The notes beneath the pieces were generated by a model that was given only the letters and a program-made list of their open reading frames with translations, did not search any database and was not told the origin of the DNA. Positions 1 through 7,984 of a DNA stretch of 64,000 nucleotides are shown one piece after another. The stretch is taken from contig CP133159.1 of assembly GCA_030913385.1 (NCBI GenBank), positions 3,680,584-3,744,583 of the forward strand. Reading direction: 5' to 3'. Every line of letters begins with the position of its first letter. Position 1 is the first letter of the stretch. The position numbers and the translations under genes were made by a program. Origin of the DNA: Cytophagaceae bacterium ABcell3. Lineage in GTDB: Bacteria; Bacteroidota; Bacteroidia; Cytophagales; Cytophagaceae.

Positions 1-1
1 T

Positions 2-1045
2 TACTTTATTGCCCTACTATGGGGTGGAGAAAACAGGCTAAAGGTAACCTTTAAGTTCTTTATATATACACTTGCAGGTAGCCTTATCATGCTAATGGCA
101 ATCATTTACATGTACCTTCAAACCCCAGGCTCTTTCCATATAGATGCCTTTTATGGGCTTTCAGGTACGATACCGGCAGGAGTTCAAGGCTTGCTGTTTT
201 GGGCATTTTTCGTAGCTTTTGCTATCAAAATGCCAATTTTCCCTTTCCACACTTGGCAACCTGACACATACACTACTGCTCCTATCCAAGGCACTATGCT
301 TATGGCAGGTATTATGCTAAAAATGGGTATCTATGGAGTAATCAGATGGTTGCTACCGGTAGTTCCGGCCGGCGTTGAAGCGTGGGCAACTACAGCCATT
401 GTATTAAGTGTAATCGGTATTATTTATGCATCGATCATCGCTATTAAACAAAAAGATTTTAAACGTCTTATAGCTTATGTTTCCATCGCACACGTTGGAT
501 TAATTTCTGCAGGAATTTTCACCAATACCATAGAAGGACTACAAGGAGGTATTATTCAAATGTTATCACACGGAATTACTGTTGTGGGAATGTTTTATAT
601 TATTGATCTCCTGTATGCAAGAACCAAGACCACAATGTTGGATAGCCTAGGTGGTATCAGGACACATGCTCCTGTTTTTGCATTTTTCTTTTTAGTAATT
701 CTGATGGCGAGTATTGCACTTCCATTGACTAGTGGCTTTGTTGGAGAGTTTCTTCTTTTTATCGGAATATTCCAGCATAACTATATTTTAGCAGGTATTG
801 CAGGCCTTACAATCATATTTGGTGCAGTCTATATGCTCTCTTCTTACCAAAAAATCATGTTAGGAGAAGACAGCAAATCAACTTCAGGCTTTCAGGATTT
901 AGTGCTTTCAGAGAAAGTAATTCTTGTTCCTGTCCTTATTGCTATTTTCTGGATAGGTCTTTACCCTAAAACATTCTTAGATGTTTCAGAACCTGCAGTA
1001 GCAAATCTATTAGAAACCATTAGAAATACTTATACCCTGAAATAA
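2..1045 (+). CDS. nuoM: NADH-quinone oxidoreductase subunit M, 5' truncated by window
   Basis: This is an antiporter-like proton-pumping subunit of the membrane arm of complex I. The reading frame is open from base 2, so the true start lies left of the window; about 347 residues of the C-terminal part are present. The visible N-terminal portion has the conserved WGG...FKFF...TLAG region of NuoM. Further on are an HTWQPD motif after a KMPIFPF segment, a KMGIYG lysine-containing helix and KRLIAYVSIAHVG, all family hallmarks carrying the conserved membrane lysines. Nearly the whole product is transmembrane helices. It is followed after 8 bases by nuoN on the same strand, so this is the tail of a nuo operon. 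A second, separate nuoM lies at 33333-35084. Confidence 0.93.
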   Translation, partial: YFIALLWGGENRLKVTFKFFIYTLAGSLIMLMAIIYMYLQTPGSFHIDAFYGLSGTIPAGVQGLLFWAFFVAFAIKMPIFPFHTWQPDTYTTAPIQGTMLMAGIMLKMGIYGVIRWLLPVVPAGVEAWATTAIVLSVIGIIYASIIAIKQKDFKRLIAYVSIAHVGLISAGIFTNTIEGLQGGIIQMLSHGITVVGMFYIIDLLYARTKTTMLDSLGGIRTHAPVFAFFFLVILMASIALPLTSGFVGEFLLFIGIFQHNYILAGIAGLTIIFGAVYMLSSYQKIMLGEDSKSTSGFQDLVLSEKVILVPVLIAIFWIGLYPKTFLDVSEPAVANLLETIRNTYTLK

Positions 1046-1053
1046 TATCCCGG

Positions 1054-2427
1054 ATGAAAGCATTAGTATTAGTTGCAATTTTAGGTATAGTTTCAATGAT
1101 GGCCGATATCTTCGGCTATAGGAAACATTTGTGGGGCCTTGCCCTTGGCGCTTTGGCTATTATAGCCGGTATTACATTTGTAATGGATTGGAACCAGTTC
1201 CAAACCTATTATGAAATGATGGAATATGATAATTATGCAGTAGCCTTTACCTGTCTTCTGCTCTTATTGACCATTGTATGGGTCTTCTTCTCAAAAGATC
1301 AATATAACAATGAATTTAATATGCCAGACCATTACGCCCTCATCTTCTTTTCCTTGGTGGGGGGAATTGTTTTGGTTTCGTTCAATCATTTAGCAATGTT
1401 GTTTATAGGAATTGAGATTCTTTCAATTCCATTATACATACTGGCAGGTAGTCGTAAAAACAACTTGGCATCTAATGAAGCCTCTCTAAAGTACTTCCTG
1501 ATGGGTGCATTTGCTACAGGTGTTATCCTGTTCGGTATGGCGCTTCTATATGGTGCTACGGGTTCTTTTAGACTGGACTTGATGGCTCAGTTTATCGAGG
1601 TCAACCAACATAACATGCCTGCTATTTTCTACACAGGCGTCATTATGGTAATGATCGGGCTGTGCTTTAAGGTTTCTGCCTTTCCATTTCACTTCTGGGC
1701 ACCAGATGTGTATGAAGGAGCACCGCTTTTTGTTACAGCATATATGGCGACAATTTCTAAAACTGCTGCCTTGGGTGCGTTTTACAGACTTTTCGAAAGC
1801 ACCTTTGCAGACATTAGCTACCAATGGTCAGTAGTACTTTCAGTTATAATAGTGCTCACCATTGTAATCGGTAACTTTACTGCTATTTACCAGAACAGTG
1901 TCAAAAGAATGTTGGCCTATTCAGGTATTGCCCAAGCAGGTTATATGTTGATGGCTATTTTGGTACTTAATGATATGGCCAGAAACTCGCTGCTCTTCTA
2001 TGCTGCATCTTATGGCCTAGCCACGCTTTGCGCATTCATTGTATTGTATCATGTAGCTAAAGTAAAAGGAAGCGAAACTTTTGAAAGCTTCAACTCATTG
2101 GGCAAAAGCCATCCATTGTTAGCGTTTATAATGACTGTGGCCATGCTTTCTCTAGCGGGTATTCCACCAGCAGTAGGTTTCTTTGCTAAGTTCTACTTAT
2201 TTGCGGCTGTTTTACAAGGTGGATATGAGTGGGTAGTATTTATAGCTATTATAGGCTCTATAATCAGTGTATACTATTATTTCCGCTTAATTATAGCTAT
2301 GTATGCCAAAGAAGCTGAAGTATTTAAGATTCAACTTAAACCATCGTATCAAACGCTTCTTGTCATATTAGCTGTTATTATTATTATCTTGGGAATTACC
2401 CCAGGACTTGTAATCAACATGATTTAA
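1054..2427 (+). CDS. nuoN: NADH-quinone oxidoreductase subunit N
   Basis: The 457-residue product is a polytopic membrane protein and proton-translocating subunit of complex I. Typical motifs are visible: GIEILSIPLYIL near residue 120, the lysine-bearing FKVSAFPFHFWAPDVYEGAP around residue 205, and SVKRMLAYSGIAQAGYM around 285. The length is normal for NuoN. It starts 8 bases after the nuoM stop and is the last gene of this nuo cluster in the window. A paralogue of 528 residues is encoded at 31804-33390 in the other nuo operon, so the genome has at least two nuoM-nuoN pairs. Confidence 0.95.
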   Translation: MKALVLVAILGIVSMMADIFGYRKHLWGLALGALAIIAGITFVMDWNQFQTYYEMMEYDNYAVAFTCLLLLLTIVWVFFSKDQYNNEFNMPDHYALIFFSLVGGIVLVSFNHLAMLFIGIEILSIPLYILAGSRKNNLASNEASLKYFLMGAFATGVILFGMALLYGATGSFRLDLMAQFIEVNQHNMPAIFYTGVIMVMIGLCFKVSAFPFHFWAPDVYEGAPLFVTAYMATISKTAALGAFYRLFESTFADISYQWSVVLSVIIVLTIVIGNFTAIYQNSVKRMLAYSGIAQAGYMLMAILVLNDMARNSLLFYAASYGLATLCAFIVLYHVAKVKGSETFESFNSLGKSHPLLAFIMTVAMLSLAGIPPAVGFFAKFYLFAAVLQGGYEWVVFIAIIGSIISVYYYFRLIIAMYAKEAEVFKIQLKPSYQTLLVILAVIIIILGITPGLVINMI

Positions 2428-2486
2428 TTCCAGATATTTATATTTGATCTTTCCCTAGTTCGTTATTGTACTAATACGAGCAAATG

Positions 2487-2515
2487 CTTTACCTTCCCTT
2501 ATGGGGAAGGTAAAG
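2487..2515 (+). terminator. Perfect 12-bp hairpin between nuoN and terC
   Basis: CTTTACCTTCCC and its exact complement flank a 5-base loop. It lies 60 bases after the nuoN stop and 28 bases before the terC start. There is no T tract after it, so it may be a weak terminator of the nuo operon or a leader hairpin of terC. A TATATTTG box at 2439-2446 resembles the Bacteroidota -7 element and would place the hairpin inside a terC leader. Confidence 0.35.
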
Positions 2516-2542
2516 TTGTAATAGAGGTAACCTCCGCATCAA

Positions 2543-3508
2543 ATGAATGAGATATATTTCTGGGTATTTTTTAACCTGTTTGTATTGGGCATGTTGGTTC
2601 TTGACCTATTTGTCCTTAACAGAAAAAGCCATGTAATGAAGGTAAAAGAAGCACTTTGGTGGAGTGCTTTCTGGGTTTCCTTGGCCATGGTCTTTAATGT
2701 TATTGTCTACTTTTGGAAAGGCCCTGAGCTGGCTTTACAGTTTCTGACAGGATACCTTATTGAAGAGTCTTTATCCGTAGACAACCTATTTGTCTTTATA
2801 CTCATATTCAAATATTTTCAGGTACCAGAAGCTTATCAACGAAAAGTACTTTTCTGGGGTATTATAGGCGCATTGGTACTTAGGGGAATATTTATAGCCG
2901 TAGGGGTGACTATTATTGCTAAATTTTCTGCTGCCATTTATATTTTAGGAGCTTTTCTTCTATATACAGGTATAAAAATGGCCTTTAGTAGCGACAAAGA
3001 AATCAACCCGGACAAAAACCCCGTTATCCGTTTTGCTAACCGCTACCTTAGAACTACCAAATCCTATGTCGGAGACAAGTTTTTTGTTAAACAGGGTAAG
3101 GTATGGTATGTAACCCCACTATTTATTGTAGTACTTGTGGTGGAGACCACTGACATAGTATTTGCCATAGATTCTATCCCTGCCATTTTAGGTGTAACAA
3201 GCGATCCTTTTATCGTATACACCTCCAATGTCTTTGCCCTACTTGGACTCAGGTCTTTGTTTTTTGCACTTTCAGGTATCATGAAGCTATTCCACTACCT
3301 CAATTATGGACTGGCATTAATTTTATCGTTTATCGGCTTAAAACTCATGACAGAGCACTTCTACCCCATCGACATGACCGTAGCCTTATTTATTGTCGCG
3401 GGAATTTTATTCGGTTCGGTGGTTTTGTCTATTCTTTTCCCAAAAGAAGAGGAAAAACCAAAGGAAGAAAGCAAGGAGGAAAAGAAAGAGATAGCCGATG
3501 AGGTGTAA
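2543..3508 (+). CDS. TerC/Alx-family integral membrane protein
   Basis: The 321-residue protein belongs to the TerC (Alx) family of inner-membrane proteins, which are linked to manganese efflux/homeostasis and tellurite resistance. It has about nine hydrophobic helices. The two family-defining acidic motifs are present: EESLSVDN at residues 74-81 and ETTDIVFAID at 201-210, which carry the intramembrane acidic residues thought to bind metal. The C-terminal 25 residues are a highly charged Lys/Glu tail. It stands alone on the plus strand after the nuo genes, with a hairpin-containing 115-base leader. The metal-export role is inferred from family membership. Family assignment is secure, substrate is not. 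Confidence 0.9.
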   Translation: MNEIYFWVFFNLFVLGMLVLDLFVLNRKSHVMKVKEALWWSAFWVSLAMVFNVIVYFWKGPELALQFLTGYLIEESLSVDNLFVFILIFKYFQVPEAYQRKVLFWGIIGALVLRGIFIAVGVTIIAKFSAAIYILGAFLLYTGIKMAFSSDKEINPDKNPVIRFANRYLRTTKSYVGDKFFVKQGKVWYVTPLFIVVLVVETTDIVFAIDSIPAILGVTSDPFIVYTSNVFALLGLRSLFFALSGIMKLFHYLNYGLALILSFIGLKLMTEHFYPIDMTVALFIVAGILFGSVVLSILFPKEEEKPKEESKEEKKEIADEV

Positions 3509-3614
3509 TTTCTACTCCTTTTCCCAGAGCACTTTTAGCTAGTTTCTCTAGGTGTAGCCCTTTTTAACGTATTCTTGAGATAATACCCTTCAGAAAGCCA
3601 ATGTTCTTCATTAA

Positions 3615-3781
3615 AACCTGAATCATGCGATAGATTCATCATGAGGAGCAAAACAACAATGAATCAGGATTTTGGGCCCACAAAGCATAGCAGCGCTATG
3701 GTTAAGACACAAATGTGAGCGAAGCGACTGATTTGAAGTTATTTTGCTACGTAATAGAAAGTTCTATGCATATTTCAGGTT
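3615..3781. repeat. 167-bp imperfect palindromic element
   Basis: The 402-base gap between the convergent terC and permease genes holds this element. Its ends AACCTGAA (3615-3622) and TTCAGGTT (3774-3781) are exact complements, and the next bases continue to pair (ATGCgATAGA with TCTATGCAT; AGCAAAA with TTTTGCT). The centre is CATAGC-AGC-GCTATG. The whole segment can fold into one long interrupted hairpin, as expected for a MITE or a REP-like intergenic element. No ORF is seen in it. No target duplication could be defined. Confidence 0.6.
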
Positions 3782-3813
3782 AAAGTGCTTTTCCATACCT
3801 CAAAGGTCATAAA

Positions 3814-3838
3814 AAAGCCCTCACTACAAGGGCTTTTC
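3814..3838. terminator. Bidirectional intrinsic terminator
   Basis: AAAAGCCCT and AGGGCTTTT form a perfect 9-bp stem around a 7-base loop, with an A run on one side and T-rich sequence on the other. It lies between convergent genes (terC on plus, the LolC/E-type permease on minus) and can serve both. Confidence 0.75.
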
Positions 3839-3910
3839 TCTTTTAAACGCTTTCGATATATCTCGCAAATGTTTCAATAAATCTACATTTTGACCATTTT
3901 TCAGCACACT

Positions 3911-5137
3911 TTAGTTAAACCTGATTGCATTAATAGGTCTTATTTTTGAAATAATAGTAGCAGGTATCAACAGTACCAAAGCTATTATTAAAAATGTAAG
4001 TACATTCAAGCCTATAATAATTCCCCAGTTCCACTCAATAGGCACAAATTCCATATAGTAATTTTCGACATCTAGCGGAATAATTTGGAAATAATACTGT
4101 AGTGCGCAAAGGGTAATTCCTATTATATTTCCCCAAAGCAGGCCTTTCCGTACTATAATCAATCCGTTATAGACAAATATCTTTTGAATCTGCTTATTGT
4201 CTGCACCCATAGATTTGAGTAGGCCTATCATATTGGTGCGCTCCATAATCATAATAAGGAGTGTTGAAACCATATTAAAGCAGGCAATAAAAAGAATGAG
4301 TGCCAGGAATATATAAACATTCCTGTTTAGGAGGGTTAACCAGTCAAATATCTGTATATACCTATCCGTAATCTTCTGGATTTGCATGTCAAAATCCATA
4401 TATTCAAACACATCGTCAGCAACTTCCTCCAGGCGGTCAAAATCATCAATAAATATTTCGTAGCCACCTACTTTTGTTTTAGGCCAATCGTTCAATTCTT
4501 GGTTTAAAGCAATATCTCCCAAAACAACTTGCTCGTCAAATTCTTCAAGCCCCGTTTCATATTTTCCTGCCACATGCAACCTTCTAAAGCGGGCACTTTG
4601 CCCACCTGCCTCAGCAAAAATAACCACTACAGAATCTCCAACCCCTAACTGCATGAGGTTACCAAGACGTCGGCTAATAATTATATCTCTGGAAGGCACA
4701 GAGTCTTTAAACTCTATAAACCTGCCCTCAACCATGTTTTGCTTAAACTTTGACAAATTGAAATCTGTCCCTACGCCTTTCACTACCACCCCCATAACAT
4801 CTTCCCGGGTACGCATAAGCCCAGCTTTGTGACTAAATACTTGTATATGCTCAATTCCATCGACAGAGTCTGGATATTGGTATAAATCGCTAAAAATGGT
4901 CAGAGGGGATTCATCATGTGCGTGACCGGCATCATACTTCGTCACCTGAAGGTGAGCGCCGAAACTAAATATCTTAGATTGAATGTTGTTTTGGAAACCT
5001 TCTAAAATAGCAAAAGCCAGTATCAACAGAGCCAAACCGACCGTTATACTGACAACGGCTATTCGGGAAACAAGAGAAGAGAAGTCTTTTCTTCCCCCAC
5101 CGGCAATTCTTTTTGATATAAAATAATAGAGATTCAA
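3911..5137 (-). CDS. FtsX/LolC-E-type ABC transporter permease
   Basis: The 408-residue membrane protein has the layout of lipoprotein-releasing (LolC/LolE) permeases. There is one N-terminal helix at about residues 22-45, a large periplasmic MacB-like core domain at about 50-265, and three C-terminal helices of the FtsX domain (about 275-400, including LIMIMERTNMIGLLKSMGA). In LolCDE systems such subunits, with a LolD ATPase, extract outer-membrane lipoproteins from the inner membrane. No ATPase gene is adjacent, which is common for these genes in Bacteroidota. Its start faces the NamZ-like lipoprotein gene across a 66-base divergent promoter region. LolC-type function is inferred; another FtsX/MacB-type export role is possible. 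Confidence 0.8.
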   Translation of the reverse strand: MNLYYFISKRIAGGGRKDFSSLVSRIAVVSITVGLALLILAFAILEGFQNNIQSKIFSFGAHLQVTKYDAGHAHDESPLTIFSDLYQYPDSVDGIEHIQVFSHKAGLMRTREDVMGVVVKGVGTDFNLSKFKQNMVEGRFIEFKDSVPSRDIIISRRLGNLMQLGVGDSVVVIFAEAGGQSARFRRLHVAGKYETGLEEFDEQVVLGDIALNQELNDWPKTKVGGYEIFIDDFDRLEEVADDVFEYMDFDMQIQKITDRYIQIFDWLTLLNRNVYIFLALILFIACFNMVSTLLIMIMERTNMIGLLKSMGADNKQIQKIFVYNGLIIVRKGLLWGNIIGITLCALQYYFQIIPLDVENYYMEFVPIEWNWGIIIGLNVLTFLIIALVLLIPATIISKIRPINAIRFN

Positions 5138-5146
5138 AATTTAAGG

Positions 5147-5154
5147 TATTTTTG
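5147..5154 (+). promoter_or_regulatory. Candidate Bacteroidota -7 box (TATTTTTG)
   Basis: The octamer fits TAnnTTTG, the -7 consensus of the Bacteroidota primary sigma factor. It lies 49 bases upstream of the NamZ-like gene in the divergent gap. No clear -33 TTG at the right distance was found, so it is only a candidate. Confidence 0.3.
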
Positions 5155-5203
5155 AGACATGAAGGTACAAAAATTGTTATAACTCAATAATGAAATTCGA
5201 AAT

Positions 5204-6433
5204 ATGAGTAAATTGTTCTTTTTAACATTATTTATGGCGGCGGCCACTATGCTTGCGGCAACCTCCTGTACAAACTCTAACGCCGGAAACACGTCACATA
5301 GCGAAGAGACTGCTATAATTATTTCGCAAGATAATGAAAAACCAGTAACAGGGGCAGAACAAATCGATGCCTATCTCCCCCATCTGAAAAATAAAAATGT
5401 TGCGCTGGCTGTAAACCACACTTCTATGGTAGGCCAAACACACCTGGCCGACACGCTTATTGAATTGGGAGTGAACGTAAAGACTATATTTTCACCAGAA
5501 CACGGGTTTCGCGGAACCGCAGACGCAGGCGAACTCATAAACAATGAAAAAGACGCCAAAACAGGACTGCCTGTTATTTCTCTTTATGGCAAGAACAAAA
5601 AGCCTTCCAAAGAGCATTTAGAAGGCATTGACATTGTAGTTTTTGATCTGCAAGATGTCGGAGCAAGGTTCTATACCTATATCAGTACCATGCACTATAT
5701 CATGGAAGCCTGTGCAGAACTCAACAAAGAGGTCCTTATACTGGACCGTCCTAATCCTAATGGTCACTATGTGGATGGCCCTGTTTTACAGCCAGAGCAC
5801 AAATCTTTTGTAGGTATACATCCTATACCAGTTGTTCATGGCCTAACTGTAGGCGAACTTGCTATGATGATCAATGGCGAAGGATGGCTGGCCAATGGTG
5901 TAAGGCCTGAAACAAAAATTATCACGGTAAAAAATTATACCCACTCCACACCATATTCATTACCCATTAAACCATCGCCTAACCTCCCCAACGACCTTTC
6001 GATAAAGCTATACCCTAGTTTATGCTTTTTCGAAGGAACTCCGATAAGCGTAGGCAGAGGCACGGATGCCCCTTTTCAAATTGCAGGTGCTCCTAATTCG
6101 GCTTTTGGCAACTTTACCTTTACCCCGGTAAGTATGGAAGGAGCTGCCAAAAACCCTATGTTTGAAAACAAGAAATGTTACGGAAGAGATTTTAGAACAG
6201 AAAAGGTAAAAGAAGGTTTAAACCTAGAGTACCTTATCTACTTTTATAATAAATCAGACAATAAGGAGAAGTTCTTCAACAGTTTCTTCGAAAAATTGGC
6301 AGGCACAAGCAAGCTGCGAAAGCAAATTACTGAAGGATGGAGCGAAGAAAAAATCAAGGAAAGCTGGAAAGAGGAACTTGAGGATTATAAAACTATCAGA
6401 AAAAAATATTTACTTTACCCAGATTTTGAGTAA
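5204..6433 (+). CDS. DUF1343 (NamZ-type exo-N-acetylmuramidase family) lipoprotein
   Basis: The 409-residue product begins with a lipoprotein signal peptide ending in the lipobox AATSC (Cys22), so it is probably anchored in the outer or inner membrane facing the periplasm. The rest is a DUF1343 domain: KNVALAVNHTS near residue 63, FSPEHGFRG, DLQDVGARFYTY, DRPNPNGHYVDGP and the glycine-rich SVGRGTDAPF near residue 285. DUF1343 includes NamZ, an exo-beta-N-acetylmuramidase of peptidoglycan recycling. A role in turnover of muropeptides is therefore inferred. It precedes fmt and folA on the same strand with a 20-base gap, so it may be cotranscribed with them. Confidence 0.85.
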   Translation: MSKLFFLTLFMAAATMLAATSCTNSNAGNTSHSEETAIIISQDNEKPVTGAEQIDAYLPHLKNKNVALAVNHTSMVGQTHLADTLIELGVNVKTIFSPEHGFRGTADAGELINNEKDAKTGLPVISLYGKNKKPSKEHLEGIDIVVFDLQDVGARFYTYISTMHYIMEACAELNKEVLILDRPNPNGHYVDGPVLQPEHKSFVGIHPIPVVHGLTVGELAMMINGEGWLANGVRPETKIITVKNYTHSTPYSLPIKPSPNLPNDLSIKLYPSLCFFEGTPISVGRGTDAPFQIAGAPNSAFGNFTFTPVSMEGAAKNPMFENKKCYGRDFRTEKVKEGLNLEYLIYFYNKSDNKEKFFNSFFEKLAGTSKLRKQITEGWSEEKIKESWKEELEDYKTIRKKYLLYPDFE

Positions 6434-6453
6434 AAGCATAAAAAAGTATCATT

Positions 6454-7392
6454 GTGAGGGAGATTAGAATAGTTTTTATGGGAACCCCAGAATTTGCGGT
6501 TCCCAGTTTAAAAATACTAAACGAGAGCAATTATAAAGTAGTAGCGGTTGTAACTGCACCTGACAAACCTGCAGGCAGAGGGTTAAAAGTAAAATCCTCA
6601 CCTGTAAAAGAGGAGGCGGAGAAGCACAGCATTCCGGTTTTACAGCCAGAAAAACTTAAAGATCCGCAGTTTTTGGAAGAACTACGCTCCTTCAATGCCA
6701 ACCTATTTGTAGTGGTAGCTTTCCGTATGCTCCCTGAGGTAGTGTGGGCAATGCCTGAGTACGGTACTTTTAACCTACACGCTTCACTTCTTCCTGCATA
6801 CCGCGGAGCTGCACCAATTAATTGGGCCATTATAAATGGAGAAAAAGAGACCGGCGTTACCACTTTCTTTCTACAGCATGAAATTGACACGGGAGATATA
6901 ATCATGCAGGAAAAAGAAAAAATATATGTGGAAGATAATGCAGAAACATTGTATGACCGCCTGAAGTTAAAAGGTGCTGAGCTCGTACTGAAAACTGTTT
7001 CTGCTATCAGTAACAACTCAGTCAACACCCAAAAACAGGCACCTGCCGAAAACACGCCTTTGGCTCCCAAAATATTCAGGGATACTTGTAAAATTAACTG
7101 GGACCAAAACTCTTTTGAAGTGGTCAATTTCATACGTGGCCTATCCCCCTACCCTGGAGCATGGACAGAACTTGATGGGAAAACCTGTAAAATTTTCAGA
7201 GCATCTATAGCCAACATTTCATCGGCAGAAAAGCCTGAAAATGCAGACTACTTAACTGATAATAAAAGCTATTTATATTTTTTCACCAAAAACGGAGCTT
7301 TGTCCATTGAAGAGATACAGCCTCAAGGAAAGAAAAGAATGCTTATTGATGAATTTTTAAGAGGAAACAAACTATGCTTATTTCAACAATAG
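6454..7392 (+). CDS. fmt: Methionyl-tRNA formyltransferase
   Basis: The 312-residue cytosolic enzyme transfers a formyl group from 10-formyl-tetrahydrofolate to initiator Met-tRNA. The start is GTG, which places the first beta strand (IRIVFMGTPEFA) at residue 4 as in other Fmt proteins; no upstream ATG fits. The N-terminal formyltransferase domain has the SLLP signature at residues 111-114 and the catalytic triad Asn107, His109 and Asp145. The C-terminal tRNA-binding domain (about 205-310) is present. Its last 19 bases overlap the folA start, so translation of the two folate-linked genes is likely coupled. Confidence 0.95.
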   Translation: MREIRIVFMGTPEFAVPSLKILNESNYKVVAVVTAPDKPAGRGLKVKSSPVKEEAEKHSIPVLQPEKLKDPQFLEELRSFNANLFVVVAFRMLPEVVWAMPEYGTFNLHASLLPAYRGAAPINWAIINGEKETGVTTFFLQHEIDTGDIIMQEKEKIYVEDNAETLYDRLKLKGAELVLKTVSAISNNSVNTQKQAPAENTPLAPKIFRDTCKINWDQNSFEVVNFIRGLSPYPGAWTELDGKTCKIFRASIANISSAEKPENADYLTDNKSYLYFFTKNGALSIEEIQPQGKKRMLIDEFLRGNKLCLFQQ

Positions 7393-7865
7393 TCGCAGTA
7401 TCTGAAAATAATGTTATTGGGAAGGACAACCAGCTAATCTGGCACCTGCCCAAAGACTTGAAGCATTTCAGGAATACAACCTTGGGTCATCATGTAATCA
7501 TGGGCCGCAAAACTTTTGAGTCCATGGGAAAGCCTCTACCAGGAAGGTTCAATATAGTCGTTACCCGAAACAGCAACTTCAAACCCGAAGGCTGTATAGT
7601 GACCGATTCTCCTGAAAAGGCATTGGATATAGCAAGAAAAGCAGGCGAAACAGAAGCATTCATAATTGGAGGATCCAGCTTATTCAACACCTATTTAGAC
7701 ACCGCTGACAAACTTTACCTAACAGAAGTTAAGGCCTCTTTTGATGGAGATGTCAAAATTAAAGATATAGATAAGTCTAAGTACAAGGTCACTTGTCACG
7801 AATCCCATCAACCGGACGAGAAACATAAGTACCCTTTTGATATTTTAACATTAGAGAAAGAGTAG
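7374..7865 (+). CDS. folA: Dihydrofolate reductase
   Basis: The 163-residue enzyme reduces dihydrofolate to tetrahydrofolate with NADPH. Family motifs are all visible: the N-terminal ISTIVAVSENNVIGKDNQL strand and Met20-loop region, Asp28 in the WHLPKDL motif as the active-site acid, the NADPH-binding GRKTFES at residues 44-50, and IIGGSSLF near residue 97. Length is typical. It overlaps the end of fmt by 19 bases in another frame, which argues for one transcript. No thymidylate synthase gene lies next to it, unlike many bacteria. Confidence 0.95.
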   Translation: MLISTIVAVSENNVIGKDNQLIWHLPKDLKHFRNTTLGHHVIMGRKTFESMGKPLPGRFNIVVTRNSNFKPEGCIVTDSPEKALDIARKAGETEAFIIGGSSLFNTYLDTADKLYLTEVKASFDGDVKIKDIDKSKYKVTCHESHQPDEKHKYPFDILTLEKE

Positions 7866-7909
7866 TAAGCTTAAACAAAGGCACCCGCTGCATTTAGAGT
7901 TGGAAAAAC

Positions 7910-7944
7910 GGCTTCTTTTCTTTAACAGAAGCCTTGACTTTGCT
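7910..7944 (+). terminator. Probable intrinsic terminator of the fmt-folA unit
   Basis: GGCTTCT (7910-7916) and AGAAGCC (7927-7933) form a 7-bp stem with a 10-base loop, followed by a T-rich stretch. It lies 45 bases after the folA stop and just before the insertion sequence. Confidence 0.5.
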
Positions 7945-7984
7945 TTTACCATGCATTAAATAGGGTCTGCTGAAAAACTCAAAT

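Noticed and set aside
2428-2542. yybP-ykoY manganese riboswitch upstream of terC
   Set aside because: The conserved loop sequences of that riboswitch were not found; only a simple hairpin is present.
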